Assembly: GCA_964036045.1 (NCBI GenBank)
Contig: OZ038383.1
Location: 11,920,430 to 11,984,429 of the forward strand
Source of the DNA: Eutreptiella sp. 'Long Island Sound 2002'
Lineage: Eukaryota; Euglenozoa; Euglenophyceae; Eutreptiales; Eutreptiaceae
DNA: 64,000 bases
Reading direction: 5' to 3'
In this document: one piece after another, positions 40,222 through 52,286 of the stretch
Position numbering within the stretch: position 1 is the first letter of the stretch
Layout: every line of letters begins with the position of its first letter
Notes under the pieces: generated by a model
Told to the model about the DNA's origin: nothing
What the model saw: only the letters and a program-made list of their open reading frames with translations
The model's database searches: none
Position numbers and translations under genes: made by a program

Positions 40222-41574
40222 TCAGGGGTCAAGGTTAAGACTCTCGAGTATCTGCAGGAAATCCTCCTCAGCATGGAGGTTGATCTTTCCATGTTCCTTC
40301 TTTTTCTGCCGATCAGCAGTTTCCGCAGGCACAGAACCATCGTCCCACTCAGGGGGACCTTGCTGCCCATAGTCCAGAGAATACCCTAGCGGTATCTCAG
40401 GATCAGGCAGCGTATAGGAATCATCGTCCTCCTCAGACCAGATGGAGGATTTCCAGGTGTCTCTGAGGTATTGCAGCCGCTCTTGGCGCTCAATACCTGC
40501 AGCCTTCAGGTACAACAGCCGCCGGAGTTCCTCAGTGTCATGTTCAGACAGTGGCATGTTATTAGAAGCAGGCCGCGCCAGAGCATCAGGGCTCCGGGCC
40601 ACGGGCTCACCTGTGTGCATAGGCTGCATGTGTAGCACTGGCTTCCCAACATGGGGAGCGGGTTCTGAGGTCGACTCTAGATCTACCTCCTCCAGCAACA
40701 GCTGGGCTAGGAAGGCACTGTGTTTTAGGTCAACACAGCTGGGATCAACAGGAGGGATAGTGCTGGCGATCTCAGACAGTTGGTCGTCAGCATCCTCCTT
40801 AACAGCTGCAGGTTCCAGATAGCCATCGGGAGATTCACACCCTGTAAGTGTGGCAGATAGCTGCCCAGGAGATCGGTTTTTGAGATCAGAAAGGGTCAGG
40901 CCACGATTTTCGGCCATGACTTCTTTCAGTAGCACCTGGTCTAGGTCACACAGGGGTACAGGATTGAGAGATCCATCAACAAGGGATAAGAAACTGGCCC
41001 ACTCAGGGGCCTGCATAGCTGTGTCTGAGTCCTCAGGCACATAGATGGGACCGTCGGGGAGTTGCACTCTTCCCACGGTCATTCGATCTAGCATACGGCG
41101 CCAGTAAGCGTGTTCACCACAGCAGCCCCAGTCAGGGGTGCACATGACAACCCTTCCTCCCTCATAAGCAATTTTAGTTAGAACCTTCGCAAGCAGGAAG
41201 AAGGGAGGGTTAGCATACGCTAGGCCCATTGCTTTCCAGAAGAAACGGAAAGCGTTGTTTAAATGTTTCGAGCAGTACAACTGCATGATGTGCTGTTGTC
41301 GGCTCACAAACAATTCGACCTGGATCTCATCCAGGTTTACCTGAAGGGCCGCCAGTCCATTTTCAAAAGCGTGACGGGCCAATTTGTTGTTTTCAGTACG
41401 ATAGTTAGTCTTGGATGCGTAGCGCAGCCCAGACTCTTTTCGTCCTGACAGGTCCAAAGGTACGGAGAAAAGCGCACTGCCAAAGTCGCAGTGCAAAGAA
41501 TAGGGGCGCTGGAGAGACAGCATTTTTACCTGGGGATTTCTTCGTAGGAAGTCGGTACGGAGTGCCGATGTCAA
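40222..41574 (-). pseudogene. Element 1 methyltransferase-like domain and linker
   Basis: Minus strand, 450 codons. Residues 85-160 contain EIQVELFVSRQQHIMQLYCS, then LAYANPPFFLLAKVLTKIA and VVMCTPDWG. NPPF (residues 122-125, about 41200-41211) is the catalytic motif IV of N6-adenine and related amino-methyltransferases, and the VxLFA-x-Y-S plus PDW context is known from the methyltransferase-like domain of DIRS-type elements. A Glu/Pro-rich linker follows to the TGA at 40222-40224. In element 2 that TGA position is an Arg (CGG), which fits a CGA-to-TGA change here. The upstream protease is one frame off, so a 1-base indel near 41570 broke this copy. Confidence 0.55.
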
Positions 41575-41836
41575 AGGCGTCGGTCTCCAGCACTCTGCAG
41601 TGTTGGGTCACAGTTTCGTCGCCCAAGCATATAGTCACATCGACTCCCCCGAAGGAATGGATGGTACGCCCATCCCCTACTCTTATGGCCACGGTCTTAG
41701 TTTTCTTTAAAGTCCTTAGCAGGCGCCGGGCCACTATGGAAAGTGTTGCACCGGTGTCAAGCACCGCTCGAAAAACTTGATCCCCAATTTTCACGAGGAT
41801 CCAGAAAACCAAGTCCTCCTCTTCGGAGCCGCCCCC
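41405..41836 (-). pseudogene. Element 1 aspartic protease
   Basis: After the in-frame TAG 41837-41839 the frame encodes DLVFWILVKIGDQVFRAVLD, then TGATLSIVARRLL: the D-T-G-A active-site motif of retroelement proteases. Element 2 has the same layout (LVFWVRIRLGG, VLDTGATISIVA). The frame then leaves the element 2-like sequence after ETDAFDI, and the homologous sequence continues one frame over in the next ORF. Confidence 0.7.
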
Positions 41837-41839
41837 CTA

Positions 41840-44016
41840 CTCCTCATCAGGGAACTTGACATCCACTCCTGCAGCCATGAGGGACTTGGCCATCCAGGCC
41901 AGTCGCCTCTTCTTGGAGTTTTTCCCCTCAGGGGAAGCGTTATCCCCCTGTGGGCGCTTCCTGGGGTCACCTGCGGTAGGAGGGGGAGTAGCAGCGGGCG
42001 CTCATGAGCGTCTCTGGGGGTTAGGGGGTCCACCTTTGCCACACCCCTTGCCACCTCCCTTACCACCTTTATCCCCATTCGGGGGATTTCTGGTGCGTGT
42101 TTGGGTCTTCTGGCGTTCAGCCTCCTGTCGCTTGAGTTTATCACTCTCGCGTTTCTTTATGTGCCATTCGTCTTCGTAGTGACGACGTTTGCCACAATAG
42201 CCACAGGTGATGGTACACCTGAAATGATCCTGATGGGTCACAGGTTTCCCATCCTTGGTATGCTGCTGTCGTTTCATCTGCAGCATACAGCTACTGCAGT
42301 GATCGCAGTCAGGGGCATGACAAGGCCCCCCCTTGTCATTGACAGGTTTGCAGTAGAACGGAGGGGGTGTACCTGCATCAGGTTTAACCTCATTCATGGC
42401 ACGTAGGTTACCCCTCCCTTTACCACCTTCCTGGTTGGTGTTAGTGGGATTTTTAGGCCCTTTCCCCTCGCCACGTTCGGGGGTAGGGGTACCACCTCGA
42501 CCCAAGTGCTTCTTGAGGAATTTCTCAATGTGGGAGTCATTCTCCCTCTCAAGAGCTAGCTCAATCAGCAGGTCCACGAGTTCGTTGTACGAGTGGGTCC
42601 GGCTTTTCCTCTCAGAGGTAGCGCGGCGTTCATCCCACGTACCTTGGGGGATCTTACTCATGAGCCACAGGTGGGGCTCAGTGGCTCCGTAGGAGCCCAC
42701 GTTCATCCGTGAAAACAGATACTCCAGGTCGCACACATATTCAGAGACTCGCGCAGAGGAAGGAAACTCAGGGAGCATAGGTAGCTCCTCTATCTGTGTG
42801 CGCACGCTGAGGTCAGTCTCATAGACTGGGAATGTTTTCTCCAATCTCTGAAGTACCTCTACCCAGGTTGAACAGGTTTTCACAATCTGTTTCACCTGTT
42901 TTTGCAAAAATTTCTTTTTGCAGGAGCGTTTCAGCAAGGAGCATTTGGTGGCCACATCCACATGGGATGGGCCAGTGAGCAAAAGAAATTCAGCAAATTC
43001 TTCTGCCCATTCAAACAGATTTTTCGGGTCGAACTCCGGCAGTTCTAGCTTGATGTTTGCCTGGGCAATAGGTCTGCCCATCTTCCCACCCCCCGGGGTT
43101 AGGCCAGAAGGAGAAGGAGATACGCCGGCAAGAGGTGCCAGGGCTGACAGCCCTTTTTTCTGAGTCTCCGTCACCGGCACATCCTGTAGTTCAGCAATAG
43201 GGACTGTCCTGGCGCGAGGATGAAAAGGGCTGGGGCAAGTGACCTTGGGTAGCAACCTGGACACCCTTGATCTTTCCAGATCATCAGCCAACGTGCTCAA
43301 TCCCGGTGAAGGTGAGAGTAGCGCTGGCTTGGGTAAGGATTCAGTGATACCCAATTTAGCCTTGACGGCCTCTGACAGAGCTGTCACATCCGGGTCTTCC
43401 CATCCGGATAGAACTTTGGCCAAAAGTTCGGCCGTACAATCCAGAGCCCCATGGGTGGGCTCTGGGCGAATAGGAATCATTATCGGCAGGTCTGGATGCC
43501 CTGCTCTCGGATGTTCTTGTACTACCGGTCGTCTCGGTAGTGATACTGTGTCCGCCATGTCTGTAGATGGCCCAGAATAGAGGAAGGAGCCCATCTCAGT
43601 TGGGGCGGCGACCCGAGAGCATCAAGAGGTATTTCTCCATCTTCTCCTACAGTGGACTTGTGGTACTCCTCGTGGAGCATGAACTCGTCCATCCTCCTTC
43701 GTAGGTCCTCTTGTTCTTCAGGACCAACTCCAAGTACGGTAGAAGACGAGGCCGGACAAGCCGACCGGCCGATGGAAGCTTCGACACGCCTGCGGAGCCT
43801 TTGCAGGCTGTCTTCACCATGGGCCGCTAACGTTTCCATGGTTAATGGGATTGTTCTGGGCGGATTTAGTTCCGCCCTTCTGTGCTCTGGATCTTCCTGA
43901 GACCCAGATGCTGCTCTAAGTGGCGGTTCACTCTTTGGGTGGGCTACACTGCCATGTTGCACTTGTACACTTCTGATCGGCCAGGTTCGGGAGGACATTT
44001 GAGTGGACATGTTCAA
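41840..44016 (-). pseudogene. Element 1 gag, two frames and an extra TGA
   Basis: The N-terminal part (44016-43522) and the main part (from 43594) overlap in different frames, so a frameshift near 43590 is likely. The main part has a capsid-like helical region (LFEWAEEFAEFLLLTGPSHV, ERENDSHIEKFLKKHLGRG), a first Cys cluster (CHAPDCDHCSSC) and a knuckle-like C-GYC-GKRRHYEDEWH motif near the end. A TGA at 42002-42004 (CGA-to-TGA possible) precedes another 54 codons (KNSKKRRLAWMAKSLMAAG) that match the gag end of element 2, then TAG 41837-41839, the true gag/pol boundary. It should package element RNA; this copy is broken. Confidence 0.65.
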
Positions 44017-44082
44017 TGTGCTTTTCAGTGTGCTTTTCTTGTGCTTCTGCTCAGAGTCGGTTCGAAAGGTTCTCAGGGTTTG

Positions 44083-44094
44083 CCTCTGCTACCG
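44083..44094 (-). other. Primer-binding site of element 1
   Basis: Minus strand GGTAGCAGAGGC directly follows the LTR end (ATCTTTC). It matches the 3' end of initiator tRNA-Met except the first base. Confidence 0.6.
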
Positions 44095-44808
44095 GAAAGA
44101 TGTCCTTGATTAGTACCCTAAAGATTTTGACGAAATCCTGCAGGTTTTTGATGGTGAAATCCCAAAACCACAGGAGCAAGTAGAGCAAGAACAGGATGTG
44201 GATCGAATCAATGAATAGTTTGAAATCCAGTGTAACACAGAAGGGCTGCAGATAGACAATGCAGGTATAAACACAAAGATTCAATCACAAATGGATAATA
44301 CAAAAGATTTTATATGAAAACTGGGCTGACTGTAACCTCAAAGATAGCATTAAGCACATCATGTGCACTCTTTTGGGCGAAATGGTGCTGGTTAGGAATG
44401 TGGGGCATAGGTGTCAGGCCAGACACAGAATATGACTTGGCCAAGCAACTGAATTCAGAAACAGTTAAAAAGTAGAGCCGCAATAAGTGGTAGAAACAAT
44501 TGAGTATAGGGATCTTCGGGTGGGAGACCAGTAGGCTTAACCTCCAAGGCCTAAAGCCTGAAATGCCTATTTTATTTCGGTATATCCTCCATGAAGGAAG
44601 ATATCTCCGCTCAGTTGCGCGGTAGGGGTAAACTTCATGGGGGGCTAGGGTTACAACCCTAGTTACTTTGAGAACGTGTACTCAAGGCTTCAAAAGAGAG
44701 ATAAAAATCCTTAAGTTAGTCTTAGCATCAACAAAAGGGTTTGAAGGGGGGCTTGGCCTGGATCAAGCCCTCCAAGTAAGACATGGCAGTGACTTTTTCT
44801 TACTAACA
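44095..44808 (-). repeat. 5' LTR of element 1
   Basis: On the minus strand it starts about TGTTAGTAAGAAAAAG and ends AAGGACATCTTTC before the primer site. An inverted copy lies at 47838-48545. Shared blocks include the GGTTACAACCCTAG segment and CTGCAGCCCTTCTGTG. Confidence 0.65.
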
Positions 44809-47800
44809 GGGCTGGAAATTCCTAACCCTGTGGGGTGGCTGTGGGTTATCTGAGGCGACCTGGGAACCTATGTCAGCCTTCATACAACCAGATGGGAGTA
44901 TCAACCCCATCTTCCGCTCTCGTTGACAACAACGAAGGGCAGCTGATAACCCGTGCTGAGACCCTTTCCCAGCATAAAAGGAAAATCTATTTTCCCTGTG
45001 TCAATCTACTAACTGTGTTCTAACCTCACAGGTGCAGTGAGCACTCTTGTGCAGACGTGCCTGTGTATGGGTGTAAGAGCAGTTGTCACAGTTGCCCCGC
45101 ATTGCATCGCAGGACAGGACCGGTAGCCCCCCGTGACAACCACTCCCTGGCCGAAAGCCATTGGTTTTTCGGAGACTACTGCTTACTGAGCACTGCACTG
45201 ACCCTCTCTGTGTCCTGCAGTCCCTTGCCTATGGTTTCAAGCGTGGACCAGGTGGCCGCTTATCAGGTTTGCAGCCGCCCAGCGAGTGTATGCCTTGTTG
45301 ACCATGTATTGCATGGGGACTGCCCTGATGTAATGACCTTGGGGAGCCAACGAAGAACCGTGGCTTACTACAGCAGGGGGGAATGACAAGCAAGGTGTTA
45401 TGAGCCAAGGTGTGTCTTCCCTCCTTGGGGACAAGCGAGCCCACAGTTAGGACCCCTGGCTGGTGCAGACCCATGGGGTTCTACCCTTCCTTACAGGGTT
45501 TGCCATACCCCTATGTGTGCTACGTATGTCTGTGTGTGTCTCACTTCTCTCCCCGGCGTGGCTCCCGGAGACCGGGCTTCGCTGACGTCGGACTGAAGGT
45601 CCTAATCAGGTACTATTACCACTCCTATGGCGCCCAATTTCTGTGCTGGCGCCTATCCTTGGGGGAAGACGGCAAAAGCCCTGCCTACTACAGGGGAGGG
45701 GTGGCCAAGTGTGCTAAGGGCATACAAAACGCCCATTTTTGCTTAAGGCCAAAAGCTAACGCACTCCCGTGCGCACGAGGAAAAGCACGCGGGACAGGAG
45801 ACTCCACTACACTACACTCACTGACGCCAGCACCAGCCTTCGAAGGCAGGGTGAGCACTCATCACTTGCACTCAACTCCTGCCAGGCCTGCTGACCCTAA
45901 CACCTACACACTCTACTGGGAGTTGATGTCAATGAAGTCTCGGGTCCTATTGACCCTCCTGTGAGAAAGCAAGAAAATACAGCACTACTAAGCGACTGTG
46001 GCCCAACAGGAACGCCACTACGCGTTTCCCTGTCAGGGCTTGGAGGGAAGGGATGCTCAGAGTGCGTGCACAGCGTGGATGGCGGTGAAGTCGGACTGCA
46101 CTAACTGCAGTTATATGTTTCTGGGATCTGCGCAGCATGTTTTAGCGCTGCTCAAGGGGACTGCACCAATCGCCCTAACCTTCCCACCTGAAAAGCAAAG
46201 GCTGATGGCCTGGGTTTGTGGCTGAGGAACCAAGACTACCTCCACGTATTATACGCTTCTCAGGTAGCCCTATAATACGCTGTACTCAAACCCAGGTGCA
46301 AGCAAGCAAGCTTAAGGAACTCCAACCGTTCTCTTATAGAGCGTGGGGCGGAGCCCCTGGGTAGCCTAAACAAGAGTTGTACCGTGCGCCTTTCGCGTGG
46401 CCTACCCTTTAATGCGTCATGTGCATGCACAAGTATGCACTGATCTTTCAATTCCCCACTCTTGCTCCTAATTTAACCCAACATAGCCAAGCACAGCGTG
46501 ACTCAACCAGGAGGTGAGCTCCCCCTGGGCTTACCTACCTTACTCACCACGCATCATGTGAATGCGGAGAAAACACGAGCGCAAAACAACCCTAAGCGCT
46601 TAAACCAACCTACGGCGAATTATGAACCACCCTAAGCGATTAATGCACTGTGTGTCATGCATGCTTCCCTTGTCTTGTTTCCTGCAGAAAGCGGAGAGAG
46701 AGTGCGGCACTGCACAGCGCAAAACAAGCCTCAGCGTTTTAAGCAACCCTACTTTAGCGCTACGGCAACACAAACACGAGCAAGCACTTTCTTTTCTTAC
46801 CTGTGAAGAGAGAACAAGGGTGAATTGGGGTACAGGGAAAGCGCCACAGCGTGTGACTGCCTCAATTAGGCACATGCATCGCAAGCACAGCGCATATTCT
46901 AACCCTACGTGCGCGCTGCGTGTTCCATTCGCATCGCATACCTTTCATTCCTGTTTTGACCCGTGCAGAGCAAGAGAGAGGAGCACCCGAACCCCCAACG
47001 AACACAGCGCTGACAACCCTAACGTTTTAACGAAGCAACCAACACGAACACAATGCATGCGTGTGAGATGACACTGGCATACCTGAGAGGTGGGTTGTCC
47101 ACCTGCTCTGTGGTGTGCATTGAGTTTGAATACTTTTCCCTAAATTTCTTCAAAATGTTGATGCAACTGTGCAAAAATTTCCTTTAGAACTTTAAAAACT
47201 ACGGCTCATACCTTCTTTTTCAAGAGCCGTTTACGCTTGCGCAACCCTGTTTTTGAATTCTGCTTCCGTTGCGCTTGTCTGCGACTTTGAGTTTTGGTGT
47301 AAAAATGACGATTTCTCGCGTGATTTCGTCAATTTTTAGCGATTTGACTTCTTAAATCGCTACACCTTTCGCTAAACCACAGGAATCACTCCCTGTTGGT
47401 TACATTTTCTTTTTTTTTCAGCTCCTGGAGATTTGTGTCCTGCATTGGGAGTATTGCTCCGCCCTGGCCCTGGGTCAGGACGTTTACTAAAACGCTGTTC
47501 ATACAGCCATGGCCGTCCGCATTAGAGCGTTCGACTGTACCCTAGTGGGCAAGCATATGTGCTCTAGGGAGGCAGTCCTGGGTTCAAACCCCACTACCCC
47601 CAAAATGTTACCACAAGTTTTCGTCGCACGCTGGCGACGTTTGAGGAATGCCCCATCGAAGGGACATCATTCACGGTACATTACACTGTTTTCCAAGGGT
47701 ACCTACAGTGTGATAGGCTTCTATGAACTGATGAGGATGTTTTTGGTAAGTTTAATGCATTTTCTGGGGTAGTTTTGGGGATTTTTGAGCCTTTTTCTCG

Positions 47801-47837
47801 GTCCTACTAGCTTAGCTAACTAGTACTCCAGGGGGGA
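44809..47837 (+). other. 3-kb spacer between two inverted LTR copies
   Basis: No protein I can support. 45410-45964 is open but has no recognisable features. Contains a tRNA-like segment near 47530. The region could be the remains of an inverted-repeat element or two LTRs brought together. Confidence 0.4.
47530..47600 (+). ncRNA. tRNA-like sequence with A and B boxes
   Basis: CCTAGTGGGCAAGC resembles an A box and GGGTTCAAACCCC a B box in a T-arm with four pairs. It shares CTAGTGG and GTCCTGGGTTCAA with the minus-strand sequence at 24689-24776. There is no acceptor stem, so it is probably a tRNA-derived relic. Confidence 0.3.
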
Positions 47838-48545
47838 GTAACAAAACGTCACTGCCTTGTCTTTCTTGGAGGGCTTGATCCAGGCCAAGCCCCCTTTAAA
47901 ACCCTTTTGGTATGCTAAGACTAGCTTAAGTATTTTCATCTCTCTTTTGAAGCTTAAAGTACACTTTCTCGAAGTAACTAGGGTTGTAACCCTAGCCCCC
48001 CATGAGGTTCACCCCCACCACTCAACTGAGCGGAGGTATCTTCCTTAATGGAGGATATACCGAAATAAAATAGGCATTCCATGCTTAAGGCCTTGGAGGT
48101 TAAGCCTAGTGGTCTCCCACCCGAACACCCCTATACTCAATTGTTTCTACCACTTATTGCGGCTCTACTTTTTAACTGTTTCTGAAGTCAGTTGCTTGGC
48201 CAAGTGATGTTCTGTGTCTGGCCTGACACCTATGCCCCCCATTCCTAACCAGCACCCTTTCACCCAAAAGAGTGCACATGAAGTGCTTGATGCTATCTTG
48301 GAGGCTAGAGTCAGTCCAGTTTTCATATAACATCTTTTGTATTATCCATTTGTGACTGAATCTTTGTGTTTATACCTGCTTTGTCTATCTGCAGCCCTTC
48401 TGTGTTACACTGGATTTCAAACTATTCATTGATTCGATCCACATCCTGTTCTTGCTCTACTTGCTCCTTTGGTTTTGGGATTTCACCATCAAAAACCTGC
48501 AGGATTTCATCAAAATCTATAGGGCACTAATAAAGGACATCTTTC
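47838..48545 (+). repeat. LTR copy in inverted orientation to 44095-44808
   Basis: About 700 bp, mirror copy of the element 1 LTR with scattered differences; ends AAGGACATCTTTC at 48545. It has no primer site after it; instead the truncated pol of element 2 starts directly. Confidence 0.65.
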
Positions 48546-49873
48546 TCTTATGGATATCTCCGAACTCCTTCAGGTACTCAGCTTGTTGGAGTCCATCTAG
48601 GGGTCGGATCATGGTCATTTTGAGGTCCAGGTGTACATCCATACGGCTGAACGCCTCCTTGGCTAGCGCTTCTGACCTGGCACCAATCAGGTCGTCGAAC
48701 TTGTTGCGGCTGATGTAGTCCGCACACTCGTTTTTGACTCCCTGGATATGGTGCACTGTCACCCGTAGTTGGCTGAGGTAGGTCCACCAGCGCCGTACCT
48801 TGGCCTTCTCAGGTGGGGGACCTTTCCCGAAAGTGCGGACCGGCTCTTGGTCGCACAACCATACCACAGGGTTACTCCCCAACAGGCGTGCCTGAGAGGA
48901 TAGCACCAGCATACCCGCGAGCAATTCCTGCTCATAGGTGGAGTAGTTACCCCGGGCCTGGTTCCATTTCCAGTTCCAGTGACCAAGGGGTACTAGGACC
49001 CACTTGTCGTCAGGGTAGCTGTGCTTGATGGTACCATCTCGGTTCAGTCCATCTGTCCCCCATTGGGTAATGGCCGAGTCAGACTCCTCCTTCTCTAGTG
49101 CCGGCCATTGGAACAACGTTCCACCACGGGCCCATATTGCTGGCGTCGGTCACCAGGATCATCTCCCCTTGTGCTCCAGGCACACCCAAGCACTTAGCGT
49201 TGGCCAGGTTGTTTTTGAGCTCGTCAAACGCTTGTTGCTCTTGTGGGCCCCAGCGCCAGGTGGTACTCCTCTTGATCAAGTCCGTTAGGATGGCGCTGGT
49301 GTAGGTGAACTTCTTGATATGGCGGCGGTAGAAGTTGCAGGCCCCAATGAAACTACGTACATCATGGAGTCCTTTCTTGGGGTCTTCATGCCGTACCTTA
49401 GCATCCATCAGGGGTTTGGCCTTCGAGGCCGCGGGGGTCCACCACACATAGCCAATATCGAACCCCAGGTACTGCATGGTCTCCTGCATGAACTCACACT
49501 TCTTTTTTTTTTTTTTGAACTCACACTTCTCCAGCTTGAGTCGTCTGTCGTTCTTCTGGCAGACCGCAAAGAACTGACCCCAGAGGATTAGGTGATCCTC
49601 CTGGGTATTGGTCCCTAGGCATACATCGTCGATGTGCGCCTCCATTTGGGCCCCACGGGATATGAGTTCTTGCACCTTGGGTCTTCGCCGTAGGGTGGAC
49701 AGGATCTTATTCATCAGCTCTTGGAGTAGAGCGGGTGCGTTGGCCACGCCAAAGGGCATGACCTTCCACTTGAACACCCTCCCCTGAGTGGTGATGAAGG
49801 CGAGTAGCTCCTGGGCGTTGGGCGTCAGGTCCACCTGCCAGAATCCGCTTCTTTTGTCCATCTTGGTCTTGTA
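48546..49873 (-). pseudogene. Element 2 pol, left part: reverse transcriptase core and RNase H
   Basis: Minus-strand frame from about 49873: TKMDKRSGFWQVDLTPNAQE, VMPFGVANAPALLQELMNK, HIDDVCLGTNTQEDH (intact Asp-Asp pair), then RNase H with MILVTDASNMG, YSTYEQELLAGMLVLSS and the DQEPVRTFGKG end. The protein is cut at the LTR junction (48545) before the integrase. In-frame K-rich insert KCEFKKKKKKCEF comes from a 14-T run flanked by a repeat (49489-49530). Near 49100 the RNase H frame changes (AGTREGGV versus the frame of MFQWPALEKEESDSA), a small indel. The rest of this pol is at 61604-63686. Confidence 0.7.
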
Positions 49874-50459
49874 GCGACAGGCAGGGTTGGTACCGTACGC
49901 CGTTCATGAACGCGTACCGTCCGCGAACGCGTACCGTCTGGTATTAATACCGCACAGCACGTGCGGTATTGAGATGGTGCCGCAGACAGGCACCGCATTG
50001 CAGCACGCGCGCACGCTAGACGGAAAATTGCCAGATGAATTGAAATATTGCGAAAAACACGCTGCTGGATCGAAAGTTTACTACCGATGTTGGTAATTAG
50101 CATTATTATGCATTACGGCACCACTTTTAGTCTTGAATCGTAATGTCACAGTTTTGGGAACATAAGAACGAATTCTGCTAATACTAGTATTGTTGTGACG
50201 GCGTTGCAAATGCGCATTCAGCGGTGTATGAGTTTCCAGCAGCGGTGCCGTGTACGCTGAAAAACACTGCTCGCAAGGTTTTAAATCCCTCCTTTTAGAT
50301 GGGCCGACGCCAAGCCCAAATGAAGCAACCCGTCGCCGAAGCTTGCAGCGATCAGCGTGATGACCACCCTACTGACGAGCGGCGTGTATGTTCGGGCCTC
50401 AGCCCCTCTCCCTGTGCAAGCGCAAGCCTCATGCTCCATTGATGCGTCCACCAACGTGC

Positions 50460-50939
50460 TGTAACCGCTGCATAGTGGTTGATCTTTGTTGTGATTGCGA
50501 AGCCTGCAGCCTTGATGCCCCAGGGGTCGTAACGCCCCACACTGCCCCTGATATCTCCGAATCCACATAACCCTCTTCGGACCCATATCCAGCCTCAGGG
50601 AGCGACATATGCGAAGCACTTGTAAGTCCAGTGAACTCCATGGTGGAATATGAAAAGTACGAAAACCCGGTCTACAAAAATGGAGCAGACATAGAATCTC
50701 AATGCGCATTCATCGCACATAATGACACAACGTGAAATCATTCGAAATAATTTAAATAAATCCGATTGGGAAATCACGAAAGACAAATGCGACTCGACGC
50801 GCGCTCACAGGCGACATCTGGCTGCGAACGGAAAACATGAAACAGAACGGAAAATTTACTGCACTAATGTACATCTGAGAATCATTGGAATTCTGATCAC
50901 ATCAGTGTATAATTGAGTGCTGTCACTGCTGCCGTTACA
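50460..50939 (-). repeat. 3' LTR of element 3
   Basis: Left copy; carries the same truncated gag start (ATG at 50639-50641) as the 5' LTR. Confidence 0.9.
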
Positions 50940-50949
50940 CTCCCCCTCT
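50940..50949 (-). other. Polypurine tract of element 3
   Basis: Minus strand AGAGGGGGAG directly precedes the 3' LTR start TGTAAC, the expected plus-strand primer position. Confidence 0.65.
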
Positions 50950-52286
50950 GAAAACATACGCCAGTATGTCAGGCTGGGTCAAGTGAAGTGAACGAAACGG
51001 CGAAAGTGACCAAAAACCTACCAATCTAAGGCAAAATGTGTGAAATTGAGCTGAATTGAGCAAAATTGTGCTGAGATCTGTGCTTCGCGATGGCCATCGA
51101 CTTGAATGAAACGTATAGGTACCTCAGGGCACACAGAAAAAGCTTCGTTCAAGCTCGAAAATTCGAAAATTGAAAGTCTGAGTGAAGAATGTACATGATG
51201 ATTCATGATCCATGATTCATGATGAAATCAGGATCTGACATCCCACTGCCAGAAAACAGAAAACGAGCGTCGCCATGTCGTCGAGCGTCAAAAAAATAGG
51301 GTATCCCTTCATGGAGTCCAAGATATGTGAAACTGGCTGGTGTCATTTGTAGCCATGAGACCAGATGCCAGATTATGGTACAAAATGTGCCTGAATTGGG
51401 ACCAAAATCAGTGAATCGCACACGGATTCAGGGTGGCGAAACTCACCGCAAGCCAAAATAGGTCCAATTCAATGTCGATAGACACTGTGTGTAGTGTTGA
51501 ACGGAAATCCAGTTCTCATTCATAGCCAATCCAGGTCAAATCCTCAGAATGATGATGATCCCCATGATGGAAATCCAATCATTTAAAGTAATGATAGCCA
51601 AGAAAACGCAGTGAGTAATGACCACACTGTCAGTATTGTTCCCAGGGCTTCATGTTTAATGCCAGTATGAGCCAGAAGGGGTAATTGACTCGTTATAGTC
51701 CCAGAATGTATAAGCATCCAATGCTTGGTACTGGGAATTTGCCAAAATTGAGCTGATTCTGAGGGGGATTCCAACACAATCCACAGATGAACAGCGAGTC
51801 GACACAAGTAAGAACACCATCGTCGTCACTTGGTCTATATAAGCCCTTTGACAGTGGTCGATTGGAAAACAAACCAACTGTCTCAATGTAAGAGCTGATG
51901 GAAATCACATTCTGAGCAGATCCGTCAAACACATGAAATGGATCAGACTCAGTCATGTGCCAGAATCTCTGTAATGAGCACGAACTCGAACGAGTCCTTC
52001 CCAAGGCGAGTAGAGGGGCCCAGCCGACAGCAAAAGGCGATAGTGTCGTCGTGGTTGAGGATGAAGGCCTCTCGGAACTTCCGATCGGAATCATCTGAGA
52101 TGAAGCACATGATTCACATGATGGCCATGATGGGAATGATGGATGGAATGACCAGGATGACCCCAGAATGTCCCATCATCTGTTTGTCGAACCACATAGA
52201 CGATGCGTCTGGACTGTTGTGTCCCCATGCCAAGGGTATATGTCGACCGTAAACCTCTTCGAAAGTTTCGGCGACTCAAATTCTGA
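50950..52286 (-). other. Element 3 region between pol and 3' LTR
   Basis: 1.3 kb without a recognisable gene; no envelope-like reading frame was seen. Moderately AT-rich with ATGATG/CATCAT runs (51195-51245, 52100-52160). Confidence 0.5.

Larger units (their letters stand above)
25044..44808 (-). mobile_element. Ty3-like LTR retrotransposon, element 1, decayed and split by a LINE
   Basis: Minus-strand order from the right: 5' LTR (44095-44808), primer site, gag, protease, methyltransferase-like domain, reverse transcriptase, RNase H. The coding sequence breaks at 38899 and resumes at 25538 on the other side of the LINE. The pol ends inside the integrase N-terminal zinc region at 25040. No matching 3' LTR is seen next to it. 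Confidence 0.75.

Noticed and set aside
45410-45964. 184-codon frame in the spacer
   Set aside because: No motif, no splice context, and composition like the surrounding non-coding DNA.
50950-52286. Envelope-like third ORF of element 3
   Set aside because: Only short frames are present, with no signal peptide or membrane anchor pattern.
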